Source of the DNA: Psychromonas sp. CD1
Lineage (GTDB): Bacteria; Pseudomonadota; Gammaproteobacteria; Enterobacterales; Psychromonadaceae
NCBI RefSeq assembly: GCF_002239585.1
Contig: NZ_NDFH01000003.1
Span: 1,178,001 to 1,242,000, forward strand
Length of the DNA stretch: 64,000 nt
Direction: 5' to 3'
Positions 1-9,826 of this stretch are shown one piece after another. Positions within the stretch are counted from its first letter, which is position 1, and each line of letters opens with the position of its first letter. The translations under genes were made by a program, and so were the position numbers. The notes under the pieces were generated by a model that ran no database searches, was not told the DNA's origin, and worked only from the letters and a program-made list of their open reading frames with translations.

Positions 1-1203
1 AACAAAGCAGTACATATTATGGCTCTTGCCTCTCCAGGTGGTGTACATAGCTTTGACGAACATATTTTAGCGGCGATTGAACTAAGTGCAAAACAAGGTG
101 CTAAAAAAATATTTGTACATGCCTTTTTAGATGGCCGCGATACGCCACCGCGCAGTGCAGCCTCTACTTTACAAAAATTTGAAGATAAATATAAAGCACT
201 TGGTGTAGGTCGCACCGCAACATTAATTGGCCGTTACTACGCATTAGATCGAGATACACGCTGGGATAGAGTGCAAGAAGCTTATGATCTATTAACGTTA
301 TCAAAAGCCGATTTCCATGCTGAAAATGCATTGCTGGGTCTAGAAAATGCATACACTCGCGATGAAAATGATGAATTTGTTAAAGCGACTGTTATTGGTG
401 AAAAAGCCGCCATTGAAGATGGCGATACATTATTATTTTTAAATTTCAGAGCGGATCGTGCGCGTGAAATATCGTATGCATTTTGTGATGCCAATTTCAA
501 TGGATTTAAACGCGAAGCTACGCCTAATATCACCTTTGCCACACTCACAGAATACGCAAAAAATATTCTAGCGCCTGCGGCATACCCAAGTGAGTCGTTA
601 CAAAATACTTTAGGTGAATGGTTAGCCGATCATAATAAAACGCAACTGCGTATTTCAGAAACAGAAAAATATGCACACGTTACCTTTTTCTTCAATGGTG
701 GCATTGAAGATGAGTTTAAAGGCGAAGATCGCATACTCATAAAATCACCAGCCGTGGCAACTTATGATCTGCAACCTGAAATGAGTTCAGAAGAGCTAAC
801 TGAAAAATTAACAAAAGCTATACGTAGCCAAAAATATGATGTTATTATTTGTAACTATCCAAATGGTGACATGGTTGGTCACACCGGTGTCTATGAAGCT
901 GCAGTGAAAGCTTGTGAAGCCGTTGACCATTGTATCGGTCAAGTGATTGAAGCATTAAAAGAGGTCGATGGTGAATGTTTAATCACTGCGGATCATGGCA
1001 ATGCTGAACAAATGATAGATCCTAATACGGGCGGAATACACACAGCGCACACTAACTTACCGGTTCCATTTATTTATGTGGGTCGTAAAGCCAGTATGAC
1101 TGAAAATGGTCGCTTATGTGATATTGCACCGACCATGCTCAAATTATTGGACTTAGAGATCCCAACTGAAATGACTGGTAAAGCACTTATTTCATTAATA
1201 TAA
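1..1203 (+). CDS. gpmI: 2,3-bisphosphoglycerate-independent phosphoglycerate mutase, 5'-truncated by window edge
   Basis: This cytoplasmic glycolytic enzyme interconverts 3- and 2-phosphoglycerate using two manganese ions. The reading frame is open from base 1 and gives 400 residues. The family is about 510 residues long, so roughly the first 110, including the phosphoserine nucleophile, lie outside the window. Visible family motifs include [45 protein letters not shown] and the metal-binding TADHGNAE near the C-terminus. In many gammaproteobacteria gpmI is followed by envC. Here the sequence downstream runs into cloning-vector DNA within about 200 bases, so the natural neighbour is lost. Identification is secure. 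Confidence 0.95.
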   Translation, partial: NKAVHIMALASPGGVHSFDEHILAAIELSAKQGAKKIFVHAFLDGRDTPPRSAASTLQKFEDKYKALGVGRTATLIGRYYALDRDTRWDRVQEAYDLLTLSKADFHAENALLGLENAYTRDENDEFVKATVIGEKAAIEDGDTLLFLNFRADRAREISYAFCDANFNGFKREATPNITFATLTEYAKNILAPAAYPSESLQNTLGEWLADHNKTQLRISETEKYAHVTFFFNGGIEDEFKGEDRILIKSPAVATYDLQPEMSSEELTEKLTKAIRSQKYDVIICNYPNGDMVGHTGVYEAAVKACEAVDHCIGQVIEALKEVDGECLITADHGNAEQMIDPNTGGIHTAHTNLPVPFIYVGRKASMTENGRLCDIAPTMLKLLDLEIPTEMTGKALISLI

Positions 1204-1302
1204 ACCTGACAACACAGTATTTAGTTATTTTACTCAACTTATTAAAAAAACTTGTTAAAATTTCTAGATACTGACTTTTTATTGGATAAGTGTATAACAT
1301 TA

Positions 1303-1440
1303 ATGATTGATCTACGCTCTCAAAATTCTTTGCAAACAAAAACAATATCTTATATTCATTTGTTTTTATTTTTGTTTTTATTTTTATCCACACCCCAAAC
1401 CTGTGCGAATCCCATCCCCACCCGTGCTCTTCGCGCAGCA
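1303..1440 (+). pseudogene. Start of a secreted protein (possibly envC), cut off by vector sequence
   Basis: An ATG at 1303 opens a frame with a short polar segment, then a run of Leu/Phe residues and a TCAN-like end, as expected for a Sec signal peptide. The frame dissolves into GC-rich, garbled sequence from about 1386 and then into vector polylinker. The place immediately after gpmI is where envC, the septal amidase activator, is often found. The envC assignment rests on synteny alone. The low-complexity T-rich stretch could also be poor-quality read, so confidence is low. Confidence 0.25.
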
Positions 1441-1478
1441 GATTCGATTCGAGCTCGGTACCCGGGGATCCTCTAGAG
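1441..1478 (+). other. pUC-type polylinker, left arm (vector contamination)
   Basis: Adjacent SacI (GAGCTC), KpnI (GGTACC), SmaI (CCCGGG), BamHI (GGATCC) and XbaI (TCTAGA) sites occur in pUC18/19 order. Just before them, GATTCGATTC looks like the pUC bases GATTACGAATTC with two A residues dropped, as at the poor start of a Sanger read. About 1386-1440 is GC-rich and matches neither the host style nor clean vector. This is cloning vector, not organism DNA. Confidence 0.95.
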
Positions 1479-1505
1479 ATTTAATATTAAATATATTGAG
1501 CCTGC
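1478..1505 (+). repeat. 28-bp terminal inverted repeat, left copy
   Basis: This 28-base segment is the exact reverse complement of 2059-2086. It starts with the palindrome ATTTAATATTAAAT and ends in GAGCCTGC. The two copies bound the rmuC insert and abut the vector sites TCTAGA and GTCGAC. Identical inverted ends suggest an adaptor, or amplification with a single primer, rather than a transposon. That origin is inference. Confidence 0.85.
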
Positions 1506-2004
1506 GTTCCTGCTGGCACTCGACAGACAGCCCGAACTGATCACCGAAGCGCTGAAAAATAACATTATGCTGGTCAGCCCCACCACGCTACTGGTGGCGT
1601 TACGTACCATTGCCAACCTGTGGCGCTATGAGCACCAAAGCCGTAACGCGCAGCAGATTGCCGATCGCGCCAGCAAGCTGTACGACAAAATGCGGCTGTT
1701 TGTGGACGATATGTCCTCGGTGGGGCAAAGCCTGGATCGCGCGCAGGATAACTACCGCCAGGCGATGAAAAAACTCTCCTCCGGGCGTGGCAATTTGCTG
1801 GCGCAGGCGGAGGCGTTTCGCAGCCTGGGGGTGGAAGTTAAACGCGAGATTAATCCGGAACTGGTGGAGCAGGCTACCGCTCAGGACGAAGAGTTTCGTC
1901 TGCGTGAAGGCGACGGTAAGCAAAATAGCCGCAATGAAGACAACGATTTAGCGGCGAGTTTATCCCCCGAAGCGCAGCCGGCGCGTTTCTTTCACGGTGG
2001 TTGA
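1498..2004 (+). pseudogene. rmuC: Enterobacterial rmuC 3' fragment in the vector insert (contaminant)
   Basis: The frame runs from the insert edge and encodes the last 168 residues of an RmuC-type protein (putative DNA recombination protein; full length about 475). Recognisable stretches include EPAFLLALDRQPELI, TIANLWRYEHQS and QAMKKLSSGRGN. Codon use is GC-rich and enterobacterial, quite unlike the AT-rich genes on either side. The C-terminal tail differs from the E. coli K-12 protein as I remember it, so another enterobacterium is possible. It ends about 55 bases before the right inverted repeat. It is a cloned fragment, not part of this chromosome. Confidence 0.85.
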
Positions 2005-2051
2005 AACGTAGGGCAAATGCGCCCAATCTGTTACACTTCACGAACATTTGA

Positions 2052-2454
<403 letters not shown>

Positions 2455-2504
2455 TTTAATAAAAGATTTCGCCAAAAATAAGACAACAATAGCGCGTGTC
2501 CTTT

Positions 2505-3347
2505 TTACTCTGCAACCAATGTCTCTATACGATAAAAACCTTTCTCTTCTTTCGCTAATAATTTTGCTAGATAAGGGAGAGATTGGCGCATATCTGCCAT
2601 TAATGTCCATGGTGGATTAATAACAATCATGCCACTTGATGTCATCCCAGTTTCGCCTTTATCAGCTTCGATACCTAATTCAAAAAGCTGTATATTTTTA
2701 ATTCCAGACCCTTTTAATTCTCTTTCCATTGCTTTTATCGCAATACGGTTTACAACGGGATACCAAAGAGCATAAGTTCCTGTAGAAAAGCGTTTGGTTG
2801 CTTTTATTAATGTTTCTACAACGTCCTGATAATCTGTTTTTATTTCATAGGAAGGATCAATCAAAATAAAAGCACGACGTTCTTTAGGTGGGATATTCGC
2901 AATTAAACCTTGTAAACCATCTTGTTTCGCCATTTTGATGCGTCGATCTGAGACAAAATTTTCACTCATATTTGTAAATTCGTTGGGATGTAACTCAAAT
3001 AAGAACAATCGGTCCTCATCACGTAACATTTGTTGTGCAATACTCGGCGAGCCAGGATAGTGTTTCAGATCTTTTTGGGCATTAAATTCAATAACTTGCT
3101 CCATATAGTTACTAACTGCTGGAGGCAAATCTTGACGTTCCCATAAACGCTTAATGCCGTTATTTGCTTCTTTAGTTTTAAGAGCTTGTTCTGAATACAG
3201 GGAATATGCACCACAGCCAGCATGCGTATCCAGATATAAGAAAGGTTTATCCTTTTTCAATAAATGATTAAAAATAGCAACAGAAACAGTATGTTTTAAA
3301 ACATCTGCAAAGTTTCCTGCATGAAAAGAGTGACGATAGCTGAGCAT
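2505..3347 (-). CDS. rlmJ: 23S rRNA (adenine-2030-N6)-methyltransferase RlmJ
   Basis: This SAM-dependent enzyme methylates N6 of A2030 in 23S rRNA. It has 280 residues, the same length as the E. coli protein, and begins MLSYRHSFHAGN as the family does. The SAM-binding segment YLDTHAGCGAYSL lies near residue 40 and NPPW follows near residue 245. The catalytic motif IV reads DPSY instead of the usual DPPY, a one-base change. The gene is divergent from yajR. Its 3' end lies only about 50 bases from the vector contamination, but the frame is intact to its stop. Confidence 0.95.
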   Translation of the reverse strand: MLSYRHSFHAGNFADVLKHTVSVAIFNHLLKKDKPFLYLDTHAGCGAYSLYSEQALKTKEANNGIKRLWERQDLPPAVSNYMEQVIEFNAQKDLKHYPGSPSIAQQMLRDEDRLFLFELHPNEFTNMSENFVSDRRIKMAKQDGLQGLIANIPPKERRAFILIDPSYEIKTDYQDVVETLIKATKRFSTGTYALWYPVVNRIAIKAMERELKGSGIKNIQLFELGIEADKGETGMTSSGMIVINPPWTLMADMRQSLPYLAKLLAKEEKGFYRIETLVAE

Positions 3348-3469
3348 AGATCATTTCCAAAATTGATAAGTATAATGCTTTTTCCTTGTTTACACTAAAA
3401 TAAAAGCGTCTTAATGTAAGCGACATGTTATTCTTCTTCCTCTATTTATTTTCCATTCGGTGGACTCCA

Positions 3470-4834
3470 ATGCGACCTGAAACTTTGAACCCCATAGAAA
3501 AACGCACCGCAATATCACTATCTCTCGTCTTTGCCTTACGTATGCTTGGGCTTTTTATGATCATGCCAGTTTTTGCTATTTATGGACAACACCTGACGGG
3601 GTACTCCCCAATATGGGTTGGCTTTGCCATTGGAGCCTATGGTTTAACACAAGCTCTATTACAAATTCCGGCTGGTATGTTATCCGATAAATTTGGACGC
3701 CGTCCGATTATTTATGGTGGACTATGCCTATTTGCATTAGGCAGTTTAGTCGCGGGGTTTTCAGATAGTGTTTATGGTGTTACAGCTGGTCGAGCACTAC
3801 AAGGCGCAGGGGCTATCGCAAGCGCGATTTTAGCACTCGCTGCTGACGTTACTCGCGCAGAACAACGCCCAAAAGTAATGGCTATGATTGGCGTCAGCAT
3901 TGGCATATCTTTTGCAGTTTCTATGGTCGCTGGCCCTATACTCGCACCTATCATTGGCTTGCAAGGTTTATTTTTCATTACCGCAGCAGGTGCATTATGT
4001 GGTATTGCTATTGTACACTTCATGGTACCAAATATTATTAATAAGGCACCACGAGGCGAGACAGTTGCTATCCCTCAACAATTAAAAGCCTTAATTAAAG
4101 ACCCTCAATTACTACGTCTTAATTTAGGTATTTTAATTCTACATATGACATTAACGGCTATGTTTATTACATTACCGTTACAATTACAAACGATGCTATT
4201 AGCACCGGCAGATCACTGGCATCTTTATTTGCCCGCTTTATTGTTCTCTTTCTTATTAATTATTCCGATGTTAATCATATCCGCTCGAAAAGATATGAAT
4301 CGTCAATTTTTTCTGTTTTCTATTCTATTAATGGCGGGTAGTTTAATGGCAATGGGTAGCACAACTAATTCATTATTTGCTATGTTTTTATGCGTGATGT
4401 GTTATTTTACCGCCTTCAATTTTTTAGAAGCATCACTTCCTTCATTTATATCAATGCTTGCTCCTGCAGGAGCAAAAGGTAGTGCCATGGGAATTTATAG
4501 TACTTTTCAATTTTCAGGAGCATTTTTAGGGGGGATTTTAGGAGGTATTTCCTATAAACTATTAGGTAGTAGCGGTTTGTTTTATTGCTTGTCAATATTA
4601 ATACTACTCTGGTTTTTTATTGCTTGGGGTATGCTTAATCCAAGCAAAATTCGTACCCATAGCTATACTACTGATATTAAAGATAATGATCATGCTAACG
4701 CCCTCAGTGAAAAACTTGTAACACTACCAGGGGTATTAGAAGTCGTATTTTTTATCGAAGAACAAACAGTTTATATTAAAGTGAATAATACAAAATTCAA
4801 TAGTGATAAAGCCAAAGAAATTTTAGTTAACTAG
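3470..4834 (+). CDS. yajR: YajR-like MFS transporter with C-terminal YAM domain
   Basis: This inner-membrane major facilitator has twelve predicted helices. The MFS signature (DKFGRRPI) lies between helices 2 and 3, and GRALQGAGAIASA lies in helix 4. After the last helix, about 65 residues including LPGVLEVVFFIEEQTVYIKV match the ferredoxin-like YAM domain that distinguishes E. coli YajR; the transported substrate is unknown. I place the start at the ATG giving MRPETLNPIEKR, which matches the family N-terminus. An in-frame ATG at 3425 would add 15 hydrophobic residues. Neither start has a clear ribosome site. ssb follows 20 bases downstream. Confidence 0.88.
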   Translation: MRPETLNPIEKRTAISLSLVFALRMLGLFMIMPVFAIYGQHLTGYSPIWVGFAIGAYGLTQALLQIPAGMLSDKFGRRPIIYGGLCLFALGSLVAGFSDSVYGVTAGRALQGAGAIASAILALAADVTRAEQRPKVMAMIGVSIGISFAVSMVAGPILAPIIGLQGLFFITAAGALCGIAIVHFMVPNIINKAPRGETVAIPQQLKALIKDPQLLRLNLGILILHMTLTAMFITLPLQLQTMLLAPADHWHLYLPALLFSFLLIIPMLIISARKDMNRQFFLFSILLMAGSLMAMGSTTNSLFAMFLCVMCYFTAFNFLEASLPSFISMLAPAGAKGSAMGIYSTFQFSGAFLGGILGGISYKLLGSSGLFYCLSILILLWFFIAWGMLNPSKIRTHSYTTDIKDNDHANALSEKLVTLPGVLEVVFFIEEQTVYIKVNNTKFNSDKAKEILVN

Positions 4835-4854
4835 CATAAGAGCGGAGAAAGAAA

Positions 4855-5379
4855 ATGTTTAACCGTAGCATCAACAAAGTAATTTTAGTGGGTAATCTTG
4901 GTAAAGATCCTGAAATGCGTTACATGCCCAACGGTAATGCAGTCGCAAACTTAACGTTAGCAACAACAGAAAGCTGGAAAGACAAGCAAAGTGGTGAACG
5001 TAAAGAACACACAGAGTGGCATAATCTTACTGTATTTGGACGTTTAGGTGAAATGTGTGGTGAGTATCTTAAAAAAGGTGCCAAAATTTATGTTGAAGGC
5101 CGTTTAAAAACAGATAAATGGCAGGATCAAAATGGCCAAGCGCGTTATACAACAAAAATTACGGTATCTGAAATTCAAATGATGGATTCACGAAACCAAC
5201 AAGGCACACAAGCCTTCCAAAGTAATACTATGCAACAAGATCAAGATCAACCGGCGCAAAAAAGTTGGGGCAATGCACCACAACAACCGCCAGCACAACA
5301 AGTGGCTCCAAAAATGGCTCCTACATATCAGCCACAACAAGCACCACAACAATATTCAACTGACTACTTTTCAAACTAA
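4855..5379 (+). CDS. ssb: Single-stranded DNA-binding protein with atypical C-terminal tip
   Basis: SSB coats single-stranded DNA as a tetramer during replication and repair. The OB fold fills residues 1 to about 110 ([23 protein letters not shown], then [11 protein letters not shown] and [12 protein letters not shown]). A Gln/Pro-rich linker follows, for 174 residues in all. The usual acidic tip (DDDIPF), which recruits partner proteins, is absent: the chain ends STDYFSN. No DDDIPF-like codons occur in any frame just downstream. A good ribosome site (GCGGAGAAAG) precedes the ATG. Adjacency to yajR suggests a small operon and that this is the chromosomal ssb. Confidence 0.95.
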   Translation: MFNRSINKVILVGNLGKDPEMRYMPNGNAVANLTLATTESWKDKQSGERKEHTEWHNLTVFGRLGEMCGEYLKKGAKIYVEGRLKTDKWQDQNGQARYTTKITVSEIQMMDSRNQQGTQAFQSNTMQQDQDQPAQKSWGNAPQQPPAQQVAPKMAPTYQPQQAPQQYSTDYFSN

Positions 5380-5414
5380 TCTAAGTTATGCACTTCGGAA
5401 TTGAATCTAAGTAT

Positions 5415-6770
5415 TTAAAAAAACAATTGCACGATAATTAGTATTATTAGTGTAGGGCAAATGTATTTTACGTAGAAGGGCCATATTTTCCAAAATAAAG
5501 AGTTATTATCAACGCCATCTTGTGCATAGATATCATCTAAAAGGTCTTTACGATTCCACACCCAGCCTAAATAAATCGCAATACCTAAAGCTATTAAAGG
5601 CTGTGCTCTTTCTGTGGTTAAAGTGATCATAAAATTAAAAAGAGCGTCAAAGTAAAAAACAACAATCAATGACAATACTAAAATTAAAGTGCCAACCATT
5701 AAACTCGCATTATTACGATTAATCTTTGTTTTTTCAACAAGGTAGCTCGTAGGGACTTCGACAATCGAAATCGTTGAAGTTAAACCAGCAATTGCCATTA
5801 AACTAAAGAAAATAAAACCAAGAATATATTGTAATTGCCCCCCAATACTATCAAATAAATGTGGAAGTACAGTGAAAACAAGCGTCGATGAATTAAGTAA
5901 TTGTCCATTATCATCAAAAATAACCACACCATTATGTTGAGCAACATACATAGCAGGAATAATCATCATCGCAGCTAGAAATGCCACAACAGTATCCATC
6001 AGAGTTACATATGCAGTTAACTTAGCTATATTCTCTTTTTTATTAATATATGATCCATAGACCATCATAGCTCCAGTACCAATCGTCAAAGAGAAAAATG
6101 TTTGCCCTAATGCTCCCATTAATACCTTTGTCTCGAAAACCCGTGAAAAATCAGGTGTAAATAAGATAGATAATCCCTGCATCGCACCAGGTAAGGTTAA
6201 AATATAAATGGCACCACCCAGTAAAATCACCAATAATAATGGCATAAGTCTTTTAGACCATTTTTCGATACCGTCTTGTACCCCTTGGCGAATAATAAAA
6301 ATAGACATCACAATTAATAAACTCGTGAAAACAACATTTCGAGAAACTGAAAAATCAGTAAGCCACAATGATAATTGTTCCAAGCCCATACCGCGCACAA
6401 TAGAAGCGACAGCAAAACTAACAAACCAGCCCGATAGGATCGTATAAAAACTACAAATCAATATAGCCGTAATTATAGAAGAAAAGCCAATCGCCTTACC
6501 CACTGAGCGGCTCCACTTATTGCGCCCTAATTTAGCCATTGCATCGGCAGGATTTGTTTGTCCGTGTCTACCAATCATTAATTCAGCCATTAACATGGGA
6601 TAACCGAGTATAAAAATTAAAATCACGTAAACCAGTAAAAATGCACCTCCACCATTGGATGCGGCTTGTGTTGGAAAGCCCCAAATATTACCAACACCTA
6701 CCGCAGATCCAGCGGCTGCCATGATAAAACCTAAGCGAGAACTAAATTGATTTGATTTTGTATTCTTCAT
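5415..6770 (-). CDS. Sodium:neurotransmitter symporter family (NSS/SNF) transporter
   Basis: This inner-membrane sodium-coupled transporter belongs to the LeuT-fold family, which in bacteria mostly imports amino acids. It has 451 residues and eleven or twelve hydrophobic helices. The diagnostic first helix (GSAVGVGNIWGFPTQAASNGG) contains the unwound region that binds substrate and sodium in LeuT. The segment GLTSTISIVE near residue 335 matches the conserved helix 8 sodium site. The substrate cannot be read from the sequence. It is convergent with ssb and stands alone, with a long gene-free region upstream. Confidence 0.9.
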   Translation of the reverse strand: MKNTKSNQFSSRLGFIMAAAGSAVGVGNIWGFPTQAASNGGGAFLLVYVILIFILGYPMLMAELMIGRHGQTNPADAMAKLGRNKWSRSVGKAIGFSSIITAILICSFYTILSGWFVSFAVASIVRGMGLEQLSLWLTDFSVSRNVVFTSLLIVMSIFIIRQGVQDGIEKWSKRLMPLLLVILLGGAIYILTLPGAMQGLSILFTPDFSRVFETKVLMGALGQTFFSLTIGTGAMMVYGSYINKKENIAKLTAYVTLMDTVVAFLAAMMIIPAMYVAQHNGVVIFDDNGQLLNSSTLVFTVLPHLFDSIGGQLQYILGFIFFSLMAIAGLTSTISIVEVPTSYLVEKTKINRNNASLMVGTLILVLSLIVVFYFDALFNFMITLTTERAQPLIALGIAIYLGWVWNRKDLLDDIYAQDGVDNNSLFWKIWPFYVKYICPTLIILIIVQLFF

Positions 6771-7304
6771 TATTGCAACTCATTAACTGATATTAGCTTA
6801 CATCATAAGTATTTAACCAGAAAGTATCAACGACACAAACAACCAACCATAATGCATATAAAAGTAAAAACCTCCAACATATATTAATTTTTAGCAACAA
6901 ATCATCTAAAAAGCGATAGATTTAGCAATAACAAGAACTTAGTCGTCATCTTTTTTTATACTGAGCAATAATATGTTTTTTCATATTTGTTAATTTTTAT
7001 TTTACACCCGACAATAACGTACAATTTTTAAGCTCCTTTGCAATGTACTGGTTATATTTTGATTATACCGTAAAATAAAGGTTCTTTATTGAGAGCCGTA
7101 TTTCGCTTAATTTAATTAGTAAAAATAATACATATATTTATAATTTAAAAAATATCAAAGACTCCCAATTCAACATAAGTAAAAGCACTTGTTAGCACGT
7201 TAATCTGTATTATCTATTTACATCATTTACTTAAATACTTTAATATCGCACAGTATAGAGCAATATTTTTTTAATGAAGTTCCCTCAAAAAGGCAATTAA
7301 CCCT
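6771..7304. other. Gene-free AT-rich interval
   Basis: This 534-base interval separates the divergent symporter and rhomboid genes. It presumably carries both promoters. I found no convincing open frame, tRNA or strong hairpin; the sequence is very AT-rich, with many short A and T runs. Confidence 0.5.
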
Positions 7305-8159
7305 ATGTTTCGCTTGTATTACTTTCAAAACTTACGTATTGCACAGGCTTTCTCTGACCACTTAAATACGCTTGATATTGATAATAATATTGAAAACGAT
7401 GAATTTAATTATGTGCTTATTCTTTTAAAAAATAGCCAGCAAGCACAGGCTCAAACTGAGCTAGATGCTTTTCTACAAAACCCCAATGCACCAAAATATT
7501 TATCTGCAAGCTGGAGCACCGGTAGCATACAGCAAGGCCATAACAGTGCTTATGAGACTAATGAGAGCTTGCTTGATAACTTTGTGCACCATGCAGGCCC
7601 CTTCACGCATGGTATTCTCGGTTTTTGCGTGCTGGTTTATCTCTTAATGAATATCGGTTTTGCCGAATCTACATTTACTGCCTTATCTTTTTTTACAAAT
7701 CAGCCCTTTAATCTTTCTCAAAGTTGGCGCTTTATTAGTCCAGCTTTCTTGCATTTTAGCGTGTTACACATTGTATTTAATTTATTATGGTGGTGGCAAC
7801 TTGCGGGTGTCATTGAGAAAAACCAAGGTACCGCTCGATTAGTTATACTCTTTGTGTTTGCCGCCATTGCATCTAATTTAGCGCAATATTTTTTAGTTAG
7901 CCCTTACTTTGGGGGGCTGAGTGGGGTCGTTTATGCTTTGGTGGGATACTGCTGGTTAAATGGGAAATTAGATAAAACAAGCTCAGTGACTTTACCTCAA
8001 TCTTACTTTTTCTTTTTGCTGTTTTGGCTTATTTTAGGCTTTGTTAATATCTTGCCTGTTAATGTGGCTAATTACGCACATTTAATTGGCTTATTCGCAG
8101 GTATGATAATGGCAATACTCTGCCATTACTTATTTCAGAAGCCAAAACAAGGCAAGTAA
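7305..8159 (+). CDS. glpG: GlpG-like rhomboid intramembrane serine protease
   Basis: Rhomboids cleave transmembrane helices inside the inner membrane. This 284-residue protein has the GlpG architecture: a soluble N-terminal domain of about 95 residues, then six membrane helices. The catalytic serine is Ser206 in GGLSG and the histidine is His259 in NYAH. His150, His155 and Asn159 in helix 2 form the conserved oxyanion side (HFSVLHIVFN). E. coli GlpG has 276 residues. In E. coli the gene sits beside glpE and glpR; here it stands alone, convergent with ffh. Confidence 0.92.
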   Translation: MFRLYYFQNLRIAQAFSDHLNTLDIDNNIENDEFNYVLILLKNSQQAQAQTELDAFLQNPNAPKYLSASWSTGSIQQGHNSAYETNESLLDNFVHHAGPFTHGILGFCVLVYLLMNIGFAESTFTALSFFTNQPFNLSQSWRFISPAFLHFSVLHIVFNLLWWWQLAGVIEKNQGTARLVILFVFAAIASNLAQYFLVSPYFGGLSGVVYALVGYCWLNGKLDKTSSVTLPQSYFFFLLFWLILGFVNILPVNVANYAHLIGLFAGMIMAILCHYLFQKPKQGK

Positions 8160-8180
8160 GTGGGCGCTCACTTGCCTTTT
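8149..8180. terminator. Hairpin between convergent glpG and ffh
   Basis: GGCAAGT (8151-8157) pairs with ACTTGCC (8170-8176) and is followed by TTTT. The left arm overlaps the glpG stop codon. Tail T bases on the plus strand suggest it ends glpG transcription. Confidence 0.6.
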
Positions 8181-8190
8181 AAGCTACTGC

Positions 8191-9600
8191 TTATTTTTTT
8201 CTAAAGTTACTCAGCCCAGGGGGCGTACCCATGCCTCCCATACCGCCCATGCCCGGTGGTAACATACCTTGCATGCTCGACATCATTTTGCGCATGCCGC
8301 CTTTTCCTGACATTTTCTTCATCATTTTTTGCATCTGCGTAAACTGTTTTAATAACTTATTCACATCTTGAATTTGAGTGCCTGAGCCTGTTGCAATACG
8401 ACGTTTACGTCCACCTTTAATGATTTCAGGCTTCGCACGCTCTTTTTTAGTCATGGAGTTAATGATCACTTCCATTTGATCCGTCGCTTTATCGTTTACT
8501 TGGCCTTTCATCGCAGCTGACATTTGCCCCATTCCAGGCAATTTCTCCATCATGCTCGTCATGCCACCCATGCTTTTCATTTGTACTAATTGGTCACGAA
8601 AATCCTCGAGATCAAAACCTTTACCTTTTTTTAATTTTTTAGCGAGTTTTTCCGCTTTTTTCTTGTCTATTTTTTGCTCAAGATCTTCTATTAAGCTAAG
8701 TACATCACCCATACCTAATATACGTGATGCGATCCGATCCGGATGGAAGGCCTCAAGCGCATCTACTTTCTCGCCCATACCAATAAACTTGATAGGTTTA
8801 CCGGTAATATGGCGAATAGATAGTGCAGCACCCCCTCGTGCATCCCCGTCCGCTTTGGTTAAGATGATACCGGTTAACGGTAACATTTCATTAAATGCCT
8901 TAGCGGTATTGGCGGCATCTTGTCCTGTCATAGCATCTACAACAAACAAGGTTTCAATCGGTGAAATCGCAGCATGTAAATCTTGGATCTCTTTCATCAT
9001 GTCAGTATCAACATGTAAACGACCTGCCGTATCGACTATCACCACATCAATAAATTTCTTTTTTGCATGCTGTATGGCGGCATTAGCTATATCAATCGGT
9101 TTTTGACTAATATCACTCGGGAAAAACTCAACCTCAACCTCTGTGGCTAATGTTTCCAACTGTTTAATGGCGGCAGGTCGATAAATATCCACACTGACCA
9201 CTAATACTGATTTTTTTTCTTTATTCTTTAATAGTCGCGCTAATTTAGCAACAGAGGTCGTTTTACCTGCACCTTGTAAGCCTGCCATTAATAATACGGC
9301 GGGGGGTTGTGTTGCCAAATTGAGCGATTCATTCACCTCGCCCATCGCCAGTTCAAGTTCAGATTGGACTATTTTTAAAAAAGCTTGTCCTGGATTTAAT
9401 GTTTTTTGAACTTCACGACCCACTGCACGCTTCTTAACCGCTTTAATAAACTCTTTAACAACCGGTAAAGCCACATCCGCTTCTAATAAAGCCATTCGCA
9501 CTTCACGTAAGGTAGACTTAATATTGTCTTCCGTTAAACGCCCTTTTCCACTGATATTTTTCAGGGTTTTCGATAGTCGCTCAGTTAAATTTTCAAACAT
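8191..9600 (-). CDS. ffh: Signal recognition particle GTPase Ffh (SRP54)
   Basis: With 4.5S RNA, Ffh binds signal sequences of nascent membrane proteins and docks with FtsY. The N-terminal helical bundle is followed by the G domain: P-loop GLQGAGKTT near residue 105, DTAGRL, TKADGDARGG. The methionine-rich M domain ends in a Met/Gly tail. I chose the internal ATG (MFENLTERLS), the universal Ffh start, over an upstream ATG at 9612 that adds only four residues; the protein is then 469 residues. It is divergent from ypjD, as in E. coli. Confidence 0.96.
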   Translation of the reverse strand: MFENLTERLSKTLKNISGKGRLTEDNIKSTLREVRMALLEADVALPVVKEFIKAVKKRAVGREVQKTLNPGQAFLKIVQSELELAMGEVNESLNLATQPPAVLLMAGLQGAGKTTSVAKLARLLKNKEKKSVLVVSVDIYRPAAIKQLETLATEVEVEFFPSDISQKPIDIANAAIQHAKKKFIDVVIVDTAGRLHVDTDMMKEIQDLHAAISPIETLFVVDAMTGQDAANTAKAFNEMLPLTGIILTKADGDARGGAALSIRHITGKPIKFIGMGEKVDALEAFHPDRIASRILGMGDVLSLIEDLEQKIDKKKAEKLAKKLKKGKGFDLEDFRDQLVQMKSMGGMTSMMEKLPGMGQMSAAMKGQVNDKATDQMEVIINSMTKKERAKPEIIKGGRKRRIATGSGTQIQDVNKLLKQFTQMQKMMKKMSGKGGMRKMMSSMQGMLPPGMGGMGGMGTPPGLSNFRKK

Positions 9601-9826
9601 CAGAGATCTCACTGCTAAATTAAAAGAATAATTAATGATTATACCTGTTAGCCTTGTATATGTAAAAATCAGCAGTCATCCTTTTAATGCGTCACATCAT
9701 AAAAAAATTTAAGGATTGCATTATTATGGCGGCCTATCTTTATTCATACGTATTGAGTCTTCACAGCCATTCGTCTGAGTTTTTGAATAGAATCAAAAAT
9801 AAAACGACATATAACTGGAACCGTCT

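Noticed and set aside
1567-2004. rmuC as a horizontally acquired native gene
   Set aside because: It is flanked on both sides by vector sequence and truncated at the insert edge.
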